From positions 28,412,079 to 28,476,078 of the forward strand of contig JASDDO010000026.1 of assembly GCA_030015575.1 (NCBI GenBank): 64,000 nucleotides of DNA, in the 5' to 3' direction. This document shows positions 12,701-22,348 of the stretch, one piece after another. This DNA is from Agapanthus africanus (Eukaryota; Streptophyta; Magnoliopsida; Asparagales; Amaryllidaceae). Made by a program: the position numbers and the translations under genes. The stretch's first letter is position 1, and every line of letters starts with the position of its first letter. The notes under the pieces are model-generated. The model worked only from the letters and a program-made list of their open reading frames with translations. It did no database searches and was not told the origin of the DNA.

Positions 12701-13178
12701 GAAGATATAACGCAGTTGTTCGATTCAAGTTCGTGATGAGACATAAATTCGTAAGCAATGAAACCGAGAGAAATAAAGTAATATAACAAACATAAGTAAA
12801 GAAATTGAATCGAAATAAGACTTCATATTACCTAAATAGAGTACCGCATTGTAACCATACCGCGGTACATAGTTACAATCATATAACTCCATCCAAGTCG
12901 CCAAAATGCTATTATCAGAATCGAGGGAATAAGAGGGGAGAAACAATAAGGAATCACGAGGATTCCAAGATGAGATGCAATTTCATTTCCATATCGTCGA
13001 GATAAAAGAGTTTAAGGGAAAGATAAGATTCAAGAATTTGAATGACAAGACAATAATGTGACATGACATGTTTTTAAAATCCTGGATCTTAAGGACTATG
13101 TATTGGGTACCATACCCAACTACAACTTGAACCAAGCCCAGCTAATCTAAAACCTACGCTCTGAAACCAACAAAACCT
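9776..13178 (-). pseudogene. decayed Tekay/Del chromovirus polyprotein (Tek-1)
   Basis: On the minus strand, in pieces and changing frames: reverse transcriptase N-part with 'SGSPWELQFFRSKRK' and 'NRYPIPCIGELFNQL' (12292-12008), RT palm '[19 protein letters not shown]' (11855-11574), integrase zinc region '[18 protein letters not shown]' and first catalytic part '[11 protein letters not shown]' (10819-10604), and the integrase core with 'IISDHDTRLLSHFW' (10558-10238). Many stops and frameshifts show it is dead. The 3' end (chromodomain terminus and 3' LTR) is missing at 9776. Gag and protease are not recognisable in 12436-13178. It is a cousin of the element at 48.6-52.1 kb and keeps the RT core that element lost. 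Confidence 0.8.
13158..13171 (-). other. primer-binding site of Tek-1 (Met-tRNA type)
   Basis: Read on the minus strand just inside the 5' LTR is 'ttggtttcagagcg'. This is a near match to the TGGTATCAGAG primer-binding site complementary to initiator Met-tRNA, used by most plant chromoviruses. Confidence 0.5.
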
Positions 13179-14917
13179 TGTCACACCCCGCTTCCCAAAA
13201 TACAAAAACCGGAAATGTAACAAAACTAACCATAGTACCCATGGTAAGGAAATATCCTGTCATAGTCACATTATAGTTGTCAATTAGTAATCAAAAACAG
13301 TATTATAACTATCTATCTCTAAACAAGTCTAAAAGCATAAGAATGATAACAGTAAATAGTGGTGGAAGCAAGAGAAGATCCAAGGGAAAATAATAACTAA
13401 ACCATCAATAAGAACTATATCGATAAAATGGTCTATATAGATCGGCAATCCTGTCGAAGTACTCACGTGCTAAAAGTCATGTATCTAGGCCATGCAAAAC
13501 CCAGACATCAGTACGTCATAAATATCATCATCATAATAATAAACTGAACAGTGTGCTATACAGGATGTCACGTGCAAAATAGGGTATGAGTATAAACAAA
13601 ACAATCACGGGTTTTATAACAGCAGGCTATAGGTATTCAAACATGTCACGTATATTCTAAAGTCTGTATTTCTAGGTTAACTATCCTACAGATATTTGAA
13701 ACCAATGAATGTACTCCTCTATATAACTCAAAAGTATATATCCCGTTACCCCTCGGGACCACGGACCAAGATATATCCTATTACCCCAGAGACCACGGAA
13801 GAAGATGTATGAATCAATAATGATTCTGTTCTGTTACCCCCCGGAACTACGGAAACATGTAATATCCTTTTAAATTACACTTCGGTTACACTTTTGATTT
13901 TCCCATTTCCCCAAGTTTCGTTTTCCAAGTTAGGTATGAATAATATCTATCTAATGCCAACACAGAAACAGGCAGGTACATGTTATGTCTATCTAGACAA
14001 TAGATAACATCCATCAGGATAACAAGTCAGGATTGTTGATATCAGTAAGTATTACATGCATGTAGGTACAAGCAAGATATCAATATCAGTAACAAGATGA
14101 CGGTTTATAAGCATGTCAAGGTAGTATATTAAATTAGATAAAGTATTTATTTGTAATAATATCGTGCAAAAAGATTGTGATGAAATACAGTTGCAACCGT
14201 TATCTAAGTGTGATAAATAGTGTAAAGAAAATAAATCATATTAATTCCTATACTTCATTATAAACTGCAGTTTATAAAACATGTTATTATTAACTGATCA
14301 ACGATATACAGATTATAGATATTAATGGTATAATAGTAATAATATGTAATATTACGACGATATATGTTTATAGATATAATTATAGCATGTAACAAGTTAT
14401 AAACTTGTCTCGGTTTCGACGAATGCGGATACAAACACGAATGGAGCAATATGAACATGGAACAATGGAACCAAGATCCAAGCTTGCTCGGCTTGGAAAC
14501 GCATGAAGAGCTCATATCATATACTATCTTCATTCCATTTGTTTGCATGAAATTCTCAAAGGTGGGTAGTCTCCCATCACTAGAATCAAATGGCTCTTCA
14601 TGTTACCAACTTCCCCTGCTAAAATCAATGTGATCTTCCTAATGTGAACTCTAGATTAGGCTTCCTCACGCTCTGCTCGGGAGACGAAGTTGGATGACGA
14701 TGGTTGATTGATCGTTTGTGAAAAGAAGTGTTTTTGTAAATAACCGCAATCAAGATAGTGTTGCTAGTAGCTAGCCGCGATGAGTACGGGTCGTCCGTAG
14801 GAAAATGTGAACACTTTTCTTGTTTTAGACGAGTTGATGAAAGATGGTGGATTATTTGTCGTTATATTTTAAAGCGGATGTAAAATTTATAATAAAAAGT
14901 TTTGTAGGGTGTTCCCC
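13179..14917 (-). mobile_element. 5' LTR of Tek-1
   Basis: It starts on the plus strand with TGTCACACCCCGCTTCCC, as in the related LTRs at 36006, 45733 and 52426, and ends near 14917. There the minus strand reads 'ACACCCTACAAAAC', a degraded TGTAACACCC-type terminus. The length is ~1.74 kb, shorter than the ~2.85 kb of the relatives. Internally it keeps short blocks such as 'ccatacccaactac' nearby, 'attaccccagagaccacgga' and 'taatgccaacac'. Many AT-rich substitutions indicate age. Confidence 0.65.
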
Positions 14918-15719
14918 TCCGAAAGACGGCGCGCAAGGCTGCGATGTCTTGGCACTGAGATTCGGGGCAGATGCTAATTGGTGCTATCCGTTCACCTCTC
15001 CGAAGATGCCAAGTTGGTTTATGGCACCATGTATCGAAGGTTTAAGCGGATGCGACCGATGTAGCAGACTTCGTCAGATTCCCCCTCGTTGAGGGGTTTT
15101 TTGATTGTGGGGACGCTCTTCCCTGCAGGCGCAAGCCCCTGCAGTTAATTACGCTACCGCATTACGGTAACAACTTTCTCCTTCTCCAGATGGTCACTTC
15201 GTGTCGTGTGTGTTTGTTTTATGTTTTGTTGCCCGTGGATTGTTTACGGAGACTGAGTTATGTCGTCGCCCGTAGGGCGTGGACTAGTCCAAATCCGTAT
15301 TATCTTAGATTTGGGTTTGGGGGTTTGGTTTGAGGATACGTCAGCCATACTTGAGGCTAAGATCAACTCAAACGTTTGTTAAGGATACGTTAGTCCGATT
15401 TGAGACTAAGATCAACTTAACAGGATCGTTTGGATCCGACAAAAGAGCATTTGGGCTCCATTGTTCCAGTTTTAGGGACATAGTGGTCCATCGTATGTGT
15501 GTGGCCGTCGGGACCCGTCACCTCTCTGACGACGTTGAAGGATTACAACGACGGGTGTCAGAGGGATTCAGAGATGTACCCTCGAGCCAGAGTTAATTTG
15601 GGGGATTCGTAGTCCAGTCTGCTTGAAGGTTTAAGGATTCGTTAGCCATCTTTGAGGCTAAGATCAACTTAAATGGGACCGTTTAGATCCGACAAAAGAG
15701 CATATGGGGCCCTATTGTT

Positions 15720-15962
15720 CTAGTTTAAGGACATTGCGGTCTATGGGTAGTTTAAGGACATTGCGGTCCATGGGTAGTTTAAGGACATTGCGGTCTATGG
15801 GTAGTTTAAGGACATTGCGGTCCATGGGTAGTTTAAGGACATTGCGGTCCATGGGTAGTTTAAGGACATTGCGGTCCATTTTTAGTTTTAAGACATCTCG
15901 GTCAAGGTTAAGGACGTCATAGTCCATGGGTTTAAGGACTCCACAGTCCGGTATGTGCTCTG
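15720..15962 (-). repeat. 27-bp tandem array (GGACATTGCGGTCC type)
   Basis: Six near-identical 27-bp units 'agtttaaggacattgcggtc' + 'yatgggt' are followed by divergent units with 'gacatctcggtc', 'ggacgtcatagtcc' and 'ggactccacagtcc'. In every variant the outer GGAC/GTCC arms are kept while the spacer changes. Both strands are open over the array only because the unit length is a multiple of three, so I do not call a gene. Confidence 0.85.
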
Positions 15963-16316
15963 GATGCTTCACACGGGTTCACTGCCGTGCTTAGCGAGGA
16001 CCAGGCTCCGCTCTGGGCGTTTTCCGTGGGGTCAAAGAGTGACGTTATCCACGACTCCACAGTCCGGTATGTGCTCTGGATGCTTCACACGGGTTCACTG
16101 CCGTGCTTAGCGAGGACCAGGCTCCGCTCTGGGCGTTTTCCGTGGGGTCAAAGAGTGACGTTATCCACGTTCCACATAACCAGGAATTTTGCACTAGATG
16201 CTTCACACGGGTTCACTGCCGTGCTCGGCGAGGACTAGGCTCCGCTCTGGACGTTTTCCATGGGGTCAAAGAGTGACGTTATCCGCGTTCCACGTAACCA
16301 GGAATTTTGCATTAGA
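15963..16316. repeat. ~118-bp tandem repeat, three copies
   Basis: Units begin near 15966, 16080 and 16198 with 'gcttcacacgggttcactgc' and end with 'aaccaggaattttgc'. They contain inverted motifs such as CACGG...CCGTG and CCAG...CTGG. The same unit is expanded at 20779-21640, 4.5 kb away, so both arrays derive from one repeat of the Tat-D 3' region. Confidence 0.85.
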
Positions 16317-16627
16317 CATGGGTTTAAGGACCCCACAGTCCATATCAATGTGTGGTCGTCGGGACCCGTCACCTCTTTGAAGACATTGAGGGATTACAAT
16401 GCCAAGTATCAAAGGAGTGAAGAGATGTACCCTAGAACCGGAGTGGCTTAAATAGTCCTTGGCCCAATTTGGGGTCAAGACGAATTAATTATGTTATGAG
16501 TCCATTGGCCCAATTAATCACAAATTGAGGACTTATGGCCATCTTGGGCTAAGTCCAATCAGGAGAGGCTTTGCCTCTATCCATTTAAGTCAATTGGGTC
16601 AAAGCCTAGTGTTAAAGACTACAGAGC

Positions 16628-16850
16628 AGTCAGTGTTGAACACTGGGAATGAGATTGACAAGTTAGTGTTTAACACTAAGGGATAATTGGTGTTAAACAC
16701 CAGCAACAAGGCTTTTCAAATTAGTGTTAAACACTAAAACAGCTCAGTGTTGAACACTGCAAATAAGGCTTTTTAATCAGTGTTGAATGCTAAGGCCCAA
16801 CAGTGTTTTAACACTGGGTTTGAGAGTTTTAATTTAGTGTTAAACACTAA
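16628..16850. repeat. array of GTGTT-core palindromes
   Basis: At least seven near-perfect palindromes occur in 220 bp: 'cagtgttgaacactg' (16631), 'tagtgtttaacacta' (16664), 'tggtgttaaacacca' (16689), and others near 16720, 16745, 16803 and 16837. The outer base pair varies (C-G, T-A, G-C) but always in matched pairs. Confidence 0.8.
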
Positions 16851-16859
16851 GGCAAGAGG

Positions 16860-17064
16860 GGTCACGTGGCAGCACGTGAGAGCGCCCTCCCTTCGTTTGT
16901 TCTGCTGAAATTATCGCGTCTTTCAGAGCATCACGTGCCATCACGTGATGGGCATTCAAATGCCTATGTATTAGAACTTCTATCAAGGGTCACGTGGATC
17001 ACGTGGGGTGCTGCCTCAAAGGGACTTTCTGTAGATCTCTTTGGGGGGTCACGTGGTAACACGT
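16860..17064. repeat. paired CACGTG inverted repeats, left cluster
   Basis: Four inverted pairs carry eight CACGTG hexamers: 'gtcacgtggcagcacgtgag', 'tcacgtgccatcacgtga', 'gtcacgtggatcacgtgg' and 'gtcacgtggtaacacgtgac'. CACGTG is the plant G-box bound by bHLH and bZIP factors (established). Its regulatory use here is inference. Each pair can also fold as a 7-9 bp stem with a 3-5 nt loop. Confidence 0.8.
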
Positions 17065-17099
17065 GACCCTGCCTCTATGTATGTTTTTAGAGGATCTGT

Positions 17100-17660
17100 T
17101 AATCTTTTTCAGGAATTACATTCCTCGAGCTGCAAATTTCCGAGGAATTAAATTCCTACTTCCTTTCGAAGACTTGTATTCTGGAATAGAGTTTAACTCT
17201 GAATTTTCTGTGGGAATTAAATTCCTCATATATGTGAAGATCCAAATAGGGTTAAACCCTAACAAAAGCTTTTAAGGAATTAAACTCCCATTTTAGGGAA
17301 TTATGATTAAAGGAATTAAATTCCCGCTGTTTCAACAGAACTATGTTCTTAATTAGGGTTCAACCCTGTTTCTTTTGTTTGAAGGAATTAATTTCCCATG
17401 ATACAGGGTCGAGCCCTAATTTTATTTTAAAGGAATTAAATTCCTATAGTTCTGTGAGAGTTAAATTCTCATGCTTGCATTCCTTCTCTATGTTTTGGAT
17501 CTGCATGGCAGGATCTCGACCCATTGAGAATTAAATTCTCAACCTTAAGGGGAGATGTGCACTTTGCAGATCCTCTATCAAAGAGAGAAGAAATATGCTC
17601 TTCTGTTTTATGTATCAGAGTTAAACTCTGTTGAGAATTAAATTCTCTTTCTTTCAAAAG
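17100..17660. repeat. array of TTAA-core palindromes with varying arms
   Basis: More than fifteen short palindromes share a TTAA/TTAAA centre and different arms: 'ggaattaaattcc' (several), 'gagaattaaattctc' (three), 'agggttaaaccct', 'agggttcaaccct', 'cagagttaaactctg', 'gagttaaactc'. Similar motifs fill the U3 of the other Tat LTR copies (2870-4200 and 6240-6760). The region otherwise looks like LTR R/U5 sequence in minus orientation. Confidence 0.8.
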
Positions 17661-17787
17661 GCCTTCCCTTTCTTACCTAGGGTTTTTGCAGAAGATCCGA
17701 GTCTTTTCAAAGTATCAAAGCTCTCCTCCTTTTTTCTTTTTTTTCTTCTCTGCGCATGTATATTCTTTTTTTTTATCTCTTCGCTCC

Positions 17788-17795
17788 TATTTATA
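17788..17795 (-). promoter_or_regulatory. TATA box of Tat-D LTR
   Basis: The minus strand reads TATAAATA within the palindrome 'ctcctatttataggag'. It is followed downstream on the minus strand by 'aagagataaaa', comparable with the TATA positions of the sister LTRs at 3743 and 6378. It marks the likely U3/R boundary of the minus-oriented LTR, with transcription starting near 17760. Confidence 0.5.
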
Positions 17796-18114
17796 GGAGA
17801 AGCAGCCGAATAAATTAGTTTTGTGACGAATCTTCATTGAGAGATTTGATTTGCATCCTTCATTCGTTCTGGACCTTTGGATTATTAGGTGAATTTTATT
17901 CACCATTGGATTTTAAATCCAGAGATTCTCCCTTGTTATTTTGGTTAGATTTAAGGGGAAAATCTTTCCAAATCCGAGATTTTCCATAGATAGATGATAT
18001 TTAAATCACTTCTGAATCTTTAATTCGATTGGTCTCAGATAATCGCTTTCCTTTGGAAAGATTTGAATTTCTTTCAGAATTTAATTCTGTTAGCAAAAAT
18101 GGGCTTTGAAAGCC

Positions 18115-18675
18115 GGTCACGTGTGCCCACGTGACCCATGGTCACGTGTGGACACGTGACTCTCTTGGAACGAGCCTTTTTCCTCTTTTGCACTCTGCCT
18201 TCTTCTGCTGCTTAGTCGTCACGTGCTACCACGTGACCCCTGGTCACGTGTGAGCACGTGACCCCTGTCTGGCGCCTCTTTCCTTGGTTCAACTGGAGAG
18301 CGAGTCCGCTGCTTTGAACGTCACGTGCCAACACGTGACCCTGGTCACGTGGGAGCACGTGACCTCTTCTGAAGCCCTTTTCCTTGACTTGATCAGTTAA
18401 CCGGTGTGCCTTTGACGCTTGCTCTTAAATATCACGTGTCGCCACGTGACCCTGGTCACGTGGGAGCATGTGACTCTTTCTGAAGCCTCTTTTCTTCAAT
18501 GTGGTCAGGAAACTGAACTTGCCCTTGATGATGCGCTTAGGCGTCACGTGCCAACGCGTGACTGCTGGTCACGTGTAAGCACGTGACCCTTTCCTGAAGA
18601 TTTTCCCATAAGCTTTCCTGATTTTAAATCAGGAAACAAATGCCCCCACAGCGTTGTTCTCACGTGTCTGCACGT
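18115..18675. repeat. paired CACGTG inverted repeats, right cluster
   Basis: About ten inverted pairs follow at ~40-120 bp spacing, e.g. 'gtcacgtgtgcccacgtgac', 'gtcacgtgctaccacgtgac', 'gtcacgtgccaacacgtgac', 'ggtcacgtgggagcacgtga' and 'ctcacgtgtctgcacgtgag'. They hold ~20 CACGTG by eye, with single-base decays (CATGTG, GCGTG) in two arms. The pairs alternate with C/T-rich spacers. The cluster lies upstream of the antisense ORF promoter at 19043 and upstream of the LTR TATA at 17788 on the other strand. Confidence 0.85.
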
Positions 18676-19042
18676 GAGTGCAACGCTGTCACCTCTTGTG
18701 ACCGTTGGATTCCTCTAGGGATTCGGGTAGACGAATCGTCCTTTCATAAGCGCCTTTACTTTTTCATGCCCTTCCTTTCAAACCTTTTTTTTAAGAATTT
18801 GATTCTGGTTATCAGAGCTTAGTTCTCTGTTGTGTCTGTGCAGTGCCGCCTTATTTTCCAATCAAAGGCTAGTGCTCACGTGTTGCGCATGCAGGGATCT
18901 GCTTGATGGGGACGTTTCATTTCCTTAACCTGATTCCAATGCGTCGTTGGATTTCATTTCCAACGCTCTCCCCTTCTTTCCGGGCTTTGAGAATAGTCCC
19001 ACCATGCACAACATTTTTTGTGCATAGCGTTAAATGCTCCCC

Positions 19043-19049
19043 TTTATAA
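19043..19049 (+). promoter_or_regulatory. TATA-like box of antisense ORF
   Basis: TTTATAA in 'ctcccctttataagctgaac' lies ~93 bp before the ATG at 19136, with a C/T-rich stretch ('gccttgcttcttttcttc') where transcription would start. The strand is opposite to the gag-pol of the element. Confidence 0.5.
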
Positions 19050-19135
19050 GCTGAACCCATGCCTTGCTTCTTTTCTTCACAGAGAAGCTCATTCGTGCCT
19101 TAAGGCGGTCATCTTTGAAAACCCGATCAATCGCC

Positions 19136-19669
19136 ATGGCTTGCAATCGTCCCCATGCTCGTTGGGAACCATGGGAGGTGCCCCTTGAGGATATAATTCC
19201 TCGCTTCGCTGCGCGGCTGGCGGATCCCCTTCTCACCGACGCTCAATGTGACACGGTGATGTACGAGCTACTGACCCGTCAGGGCTCTCCTCTTCCCATG
19301 GGCTCCATTTGGCTCCGGATGATCCTCCTGTCTGTGCTTGCCGATATACCCCCTCATCCGGCGGAGATGACTTCGGCGATCCTTGACGCGGCGGAGGACA
19401 AGCTTGAGTGCTTTCATGAGGCTTGTCTAATCACTCAAGCTCTGAAGGATCACTCGGTTCATTTACTGAGTCAGATAAGAGCTCGTCGGGCCGTCATGTC
19501 TGCTTTCGTTGACGAGCACGGCTCCAACCGGTGGGGAGCGACTCCTCGTGAAAACCGCCGTTTTGATGTGCTGGAGAAGGCGGAGAGGGAGTTGGAGAAT
19601 TTTGTGTTTTGCTTTGGTAACCCTTGTATTTCTGATCCCTTGTTTGGTGATCTTTTCCCACCAATGTAG
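19136..19669 (+). CDS. antisense extra ORF of the Tat-D element
   Basis: This frame encodes 177 residues from the ATG in 'cgccatggc', which has a good plant start context. An upstream in-frame ATG at 19064 would give 201 residues but lies close to the predicted transcription start. The product is mostly helical in look, starts MACNRPHARWEPWEVPLED, and includes 'RQGSPLPMGSIWLRMILL', 'DAAEDKLECFHEACLI' and 'RRFDVLEKAERELENFV'. No membrane segment or catalytic motif is visible. Tat-lineage elements such as Retand are known to carry additional ORFs between pol and the 3' LTR, some antisense; position and strand fit that. GC content is far above the flanks. Function unknown; I do not recognise the fold. 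Confidence 0.55.
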   Translation: MACNRPHARWEPWEVPLEDIIPRFAARLADPLLTDAQCDTVMYELLTRQGSPLPMGSIWLRMILLSVLADIPPHPAEMTSAILDAAEDKLECFHEACLITQALKDHSVHLLSQIRARRAVMSAFVDEHGSNRWGATPRENRRFDVLEKAERELENFVFCFGNPCISDPLFGDLFPPM

Positions 19670-20100
19670 TATGTTTGAATCAATGTACTCCTTTAATCAT
19701 TGGTGGTTTGCATGCTTTCTGTTGAATTTTCACGCTTGTCAGATAGTCGTACGTGTGTCTTGCTTGCGTAAATGAGCTGTCTGTTTTTCTTTAATTACGA
19801 GCACCATCGTTATGTTGCATGCACATCAGTGCCTCGGGCAACATTTCCTTTTAAACATTCGTACAGTTGCAAATGCGTGCCTGATAGGATACAGATCAGA
19901 AACTTGCCACGTTATCTCCCGTATCGGGTGGTTTGTGCTGGCTTTAGATCGAGTATTGTCGTCGAAGGGAGGTTTATAAATGAAGACATATTCTTCTCTT
20001 CAATGGTGTGTCCCCTTTCTATTGAATGTGTTCTGCGGACAATTTATCTTGATCTCCTTGCAGGGCAGCGATGGCTCAGGATTCAGGGTTAAGACCTGCT
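19670..20100. other. unassigned stretch after antisense ORF
   Basis: I see no convincing gene or repeat here. Short frames at 19772-20092 and 19980-20231 on the plus strand have no recognisable motifs. The stretch may be the 3' flank of the antisense transcript. It ends with 'ggctcaggattcagggttaag', a lead-in that also precedes the hairpin block at 21855. Confidence 0.4.
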
Positions 20101-20116
20101 TCCTAAGACCTTTGCA

Positions 20117-20300
20117 TTTTATGAGCCACGAGGGTCTCATAAAGAGTTTTTCTCCCTACAAGTCGAGAGGATCCCATAGGTGTAAGTTCTTCTTAAGAAT
20201 CGTGAGGATTCTTAAGCGGGTTCTCCCTTGAGAGTCGTAAGGATCTCACAAGAGAGTTTTTTTTTCTTCCTTACAGGTCGTGAGGACCTGCAAGTGCTAG
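20117..20300. repeat. GTGAG-loop hairpin block 1
   Basis: Five hairpin units lie ~36 bp apart (starts near 20121, 20158, 20192, 20227, 20272). Two have perfect arms: CTTAAGAATC/GATTCTTAAG (20192-20201 and 20207-20216) and CAGGTC/GACCTG (20274-20279 and 20285-20290), each around the loop GTGAG. The others are decayed versions with loops such as 'gtaag' or 'acgag'. The units are separated by T/C-rich spacers ('tttctccctacaag'). Confidence 0.85.
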
Positions 20301-20339
20301 ATGTGGTCGCCCTTATCTGTGTTTCACGGGGTCAGAGGC

Positions 20340-20575
20340 TGCTCCAGGTATCGTAGTTTAAAGACGTCGCGGTCAAGGTTAAGGACCTCATAGTTCGTGG
20401 ATTTAAGGACTCCACAGTCCGATGTTAGTTTTAAGACATCGCGGTCAAGGTTAAGGACCTCATAGTCCGTGGATTTAAGGACTCCACAGTCCGCTGTTAG
20501 TTTTAAGACATCACGGTCAAGGTTAAGGACCTCATAGTCCATGGATTTAGGGACTCCACAGTCCGATGTTTGGTT
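20340..20575 (-). repeat. 72-bp tandem repeat with GGAC/GTCC hairpins
   Basis: Three copies (around 20350-20425, 20425-20497, 20497-20570) each contain 'gacatcgcggtcaaggttaa', 'ggacctcatagtcc' and 'ggactccacagtcc'. The same trio appears once at 15885-15950 and again at 20700-20765. Each motif is an inverted repeat with GGAC/GTCC-type arms. Confidence 0.85.
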
Positions 20576-20778
20576 GCAGGGACCCATCACCTCTTTGAAG
20601 ACGTTGAGGAATTACAACGCCAGGCATCAAAGGAGTGAAGAGATGTACCCTTAAATCGAGGCAAAAATCTGTAAGGAATAGGGGTGGTTGATCGTTAGTT
20701 TTAAGACATCGCGGTCGAGGTTAAGGACATCATAGTCCGTGGATTTTAAGGACTCCACAGTCCGGTATTTGCTCTGGA

Positions 20779-21640
20779 TGCTTCACACGGGTTCACTGCC
20801 GTGCTTGGCGAGGACCAGGCTCCGCTCTGGATGTTTTCCATGGGGTCAAAGAGTGACATTATCCGCGTTCCACGTAACCAGGAATTTTACGCTAGATGCT
20901 TCACACGGGTTCACTGCCGCGTTAGGCGAGGACTAGGCTCCGCTCTGGATGCTTCACACGGGTTCACTGCCGTGCTCTGCGAGGACCGGGATCCGCTCTG
21001 GACGTTTTCCACGGGGTCAAAGAGTGACATTATCCGCGTTCCACGTAACCAGGAATTTTGCGCTAGATGCTTCACACGGGTTCATTACCATGCTCGGCGA
21101 GGACTAGGCTCCGCTCTGGACGTTTTCCACGGGGTCAAAGAGTGACATTATCCGCGTTCCACGTGACCAGGAATTTTGCGCTAGATGCTTCACACGGGTT
21201 CATTACCATGCTCGGCGAGGACTAGGCTCCGCTCTGGACGTTTTCCACGGGGTCAAAGAGTGACATTATCCGCGTTTCACGTGACTAGGAATTTTGCGCT
21301 AGATGCTTCACACGGGTTCGCTGCCGCGTTAGGCGAGGACTAGGCTCCGCTCTGGATGCTTCACACGGGTTCACTGCCGTGCTCTGCGAGGACCAGGATC
21401 CGCTCTGGACGTTTTCCACGGGGTCAAAGAGTGAAATTATCCGCATTCCACGTAACCAGGAATTTTGCGCTAGATGCTTCACACGGGTTCGCTGCCGCGT
21501 TAGGCGAGGACTAGGCTCCGCACTGGATGCTTCACACAGGTTTACTGCCGTGCTCTGCGAGGACCAGGATCCGCTCTGGACGTTTTCCACGGGGTCAAAG
21601 AGTGATATTATCCGCGTTCCACGTGACCAGGAATTTTGTT
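20779..21640. repeat. ~118-bp tandem array, full and shortened units
   Basis: Full units of ~118 bp start near 20779, 20950, 21068, 21186, 21358 and 21528. Shortened ~52-bp units start near 20899, 21306 and 21476, lacking the part with 'gggtcaaagagtgacattat'. They match the three-copy array at 15963. The mix of full and short units, with the same internal deletion in each short one, points to unequal exchange after one deletion. Long frames on both strands (e.g. 21285-21782 minus) are products of the repeat. Confidence 0.85.
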
Positions 21641-21854
21641 GATTGTATCCGCATTTCACGGGATGAGGGTTCGACTCTTGGTGATATGTATCGCCGAGCC
21701 TTGGTGATATGTATCTCCCCATGGCACCGATTTCGGCATCAGCACCGCTACAACTGGAATGTTGCCAGGAGCGAATCATCATTTGCCTTTGTCGATGATG
21801 AACAAAGGTGGCTCAGCAAACAGGGTTAAGGGTCCTGTCGACCAAGGCTTTTGA

Positions 21855-22040
21855 CTTTATGAGCCGTAAGGGTCTCACGAAGGTATTTCTCCCTACAAGT
21901 CGTGAGGATCTTGCAGGTGTATTTTCTTCTTAGGGATCGTGAGAATTCCTAAGTGTGTGTTCCTCTGTAAGTCGTAAGGATCCTACAAGAGGGCTTTCTC
22001 CTTATGGATCGAGAGGACCTACAAGGGTTGGACTTTGTTA
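21855..22040. repeat. GTGAG-loop hairpin block 2
   Basis: Five units at ~36-bp spacing start near 21857, 21893, 21930, 21966 and 22000. The unit at 21930-21954 keeps CTTAGG/CCTAAG arms. The first has 'atgagccgtaagggtctca', the second 'caagtcgtgaggatcttg' and the fourth 'tgtaagtcgtaaggatccta'. The block is preceded by 'aacagggttaagggtcctg', as in block 1. Confidence 0.8.
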
Positions 22041-22167
22041 GGGAAATGTTTATTCGCGCCCGTGGATTGTATACAAGGGTCAGTATAAGCCGCTTGCAGG
22101 GCAATATCGAAGGTTGTGGGGGATCTTCTTAAGAACAGGTTTAGGTTTCTGTAACTTAAGACTTTCA

Positions 22168-22348
22168 AGTCTTATGAGCCGTGAGGGTCCCACAAGAGAG
22201 TTCTCCTTACGAGTCGTGAGGATCTCGTAAGTGTATTTTCTCCTTAGGGATCGTGAGGATCCCTAAGTGTGTTGCTCCTTTGTGAGTCGTAAGGATCTCA
22301 CGCGGGTGGTTTCTCCTTACAAGGTCGAGGGGACCCTATAAGTGTCTT
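22168..22348. repeat. GTGAG-loop hairpin block 3
   Basis: Five units at ~36-bp spacing start near 22171, 22206, 22243, 22278 and 22315. Two have long perfect arms: CTTACGAG/CTCGTAAG (22206-22213, 22224-22231) and CTTAGGGATC/GATCCCTAAG (22243-22252, 22258-22267) around GTGAG. The unit at 22281 keeps GTGAG/CTCAC. The last unit is decayed. Confidence 0.85.

Noticed and set aside
15704..15972. repeat-peptide ORFs on both strands ('SLRTLRSMG', 'DRNVLKLPM')
   Set aside because: The 27-bp unit length keeps any frame open. No start context or conservation evidence.
21285..21782. 165-residue minus-strand ORF
   Set aside because: It is a translation of the ~118-bp tandem repeat; repeated peptides such as 'RTRVKHLAQNS' come from the DNA repeat.
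20117..22348. CRISPR-like array (36-bp period with partial palindromes)
   Set aside because: The window is plant nuclear DNA, the variable part is the hairpin arm rather than a spacer of foreign origin, and no cas gene could exist here.
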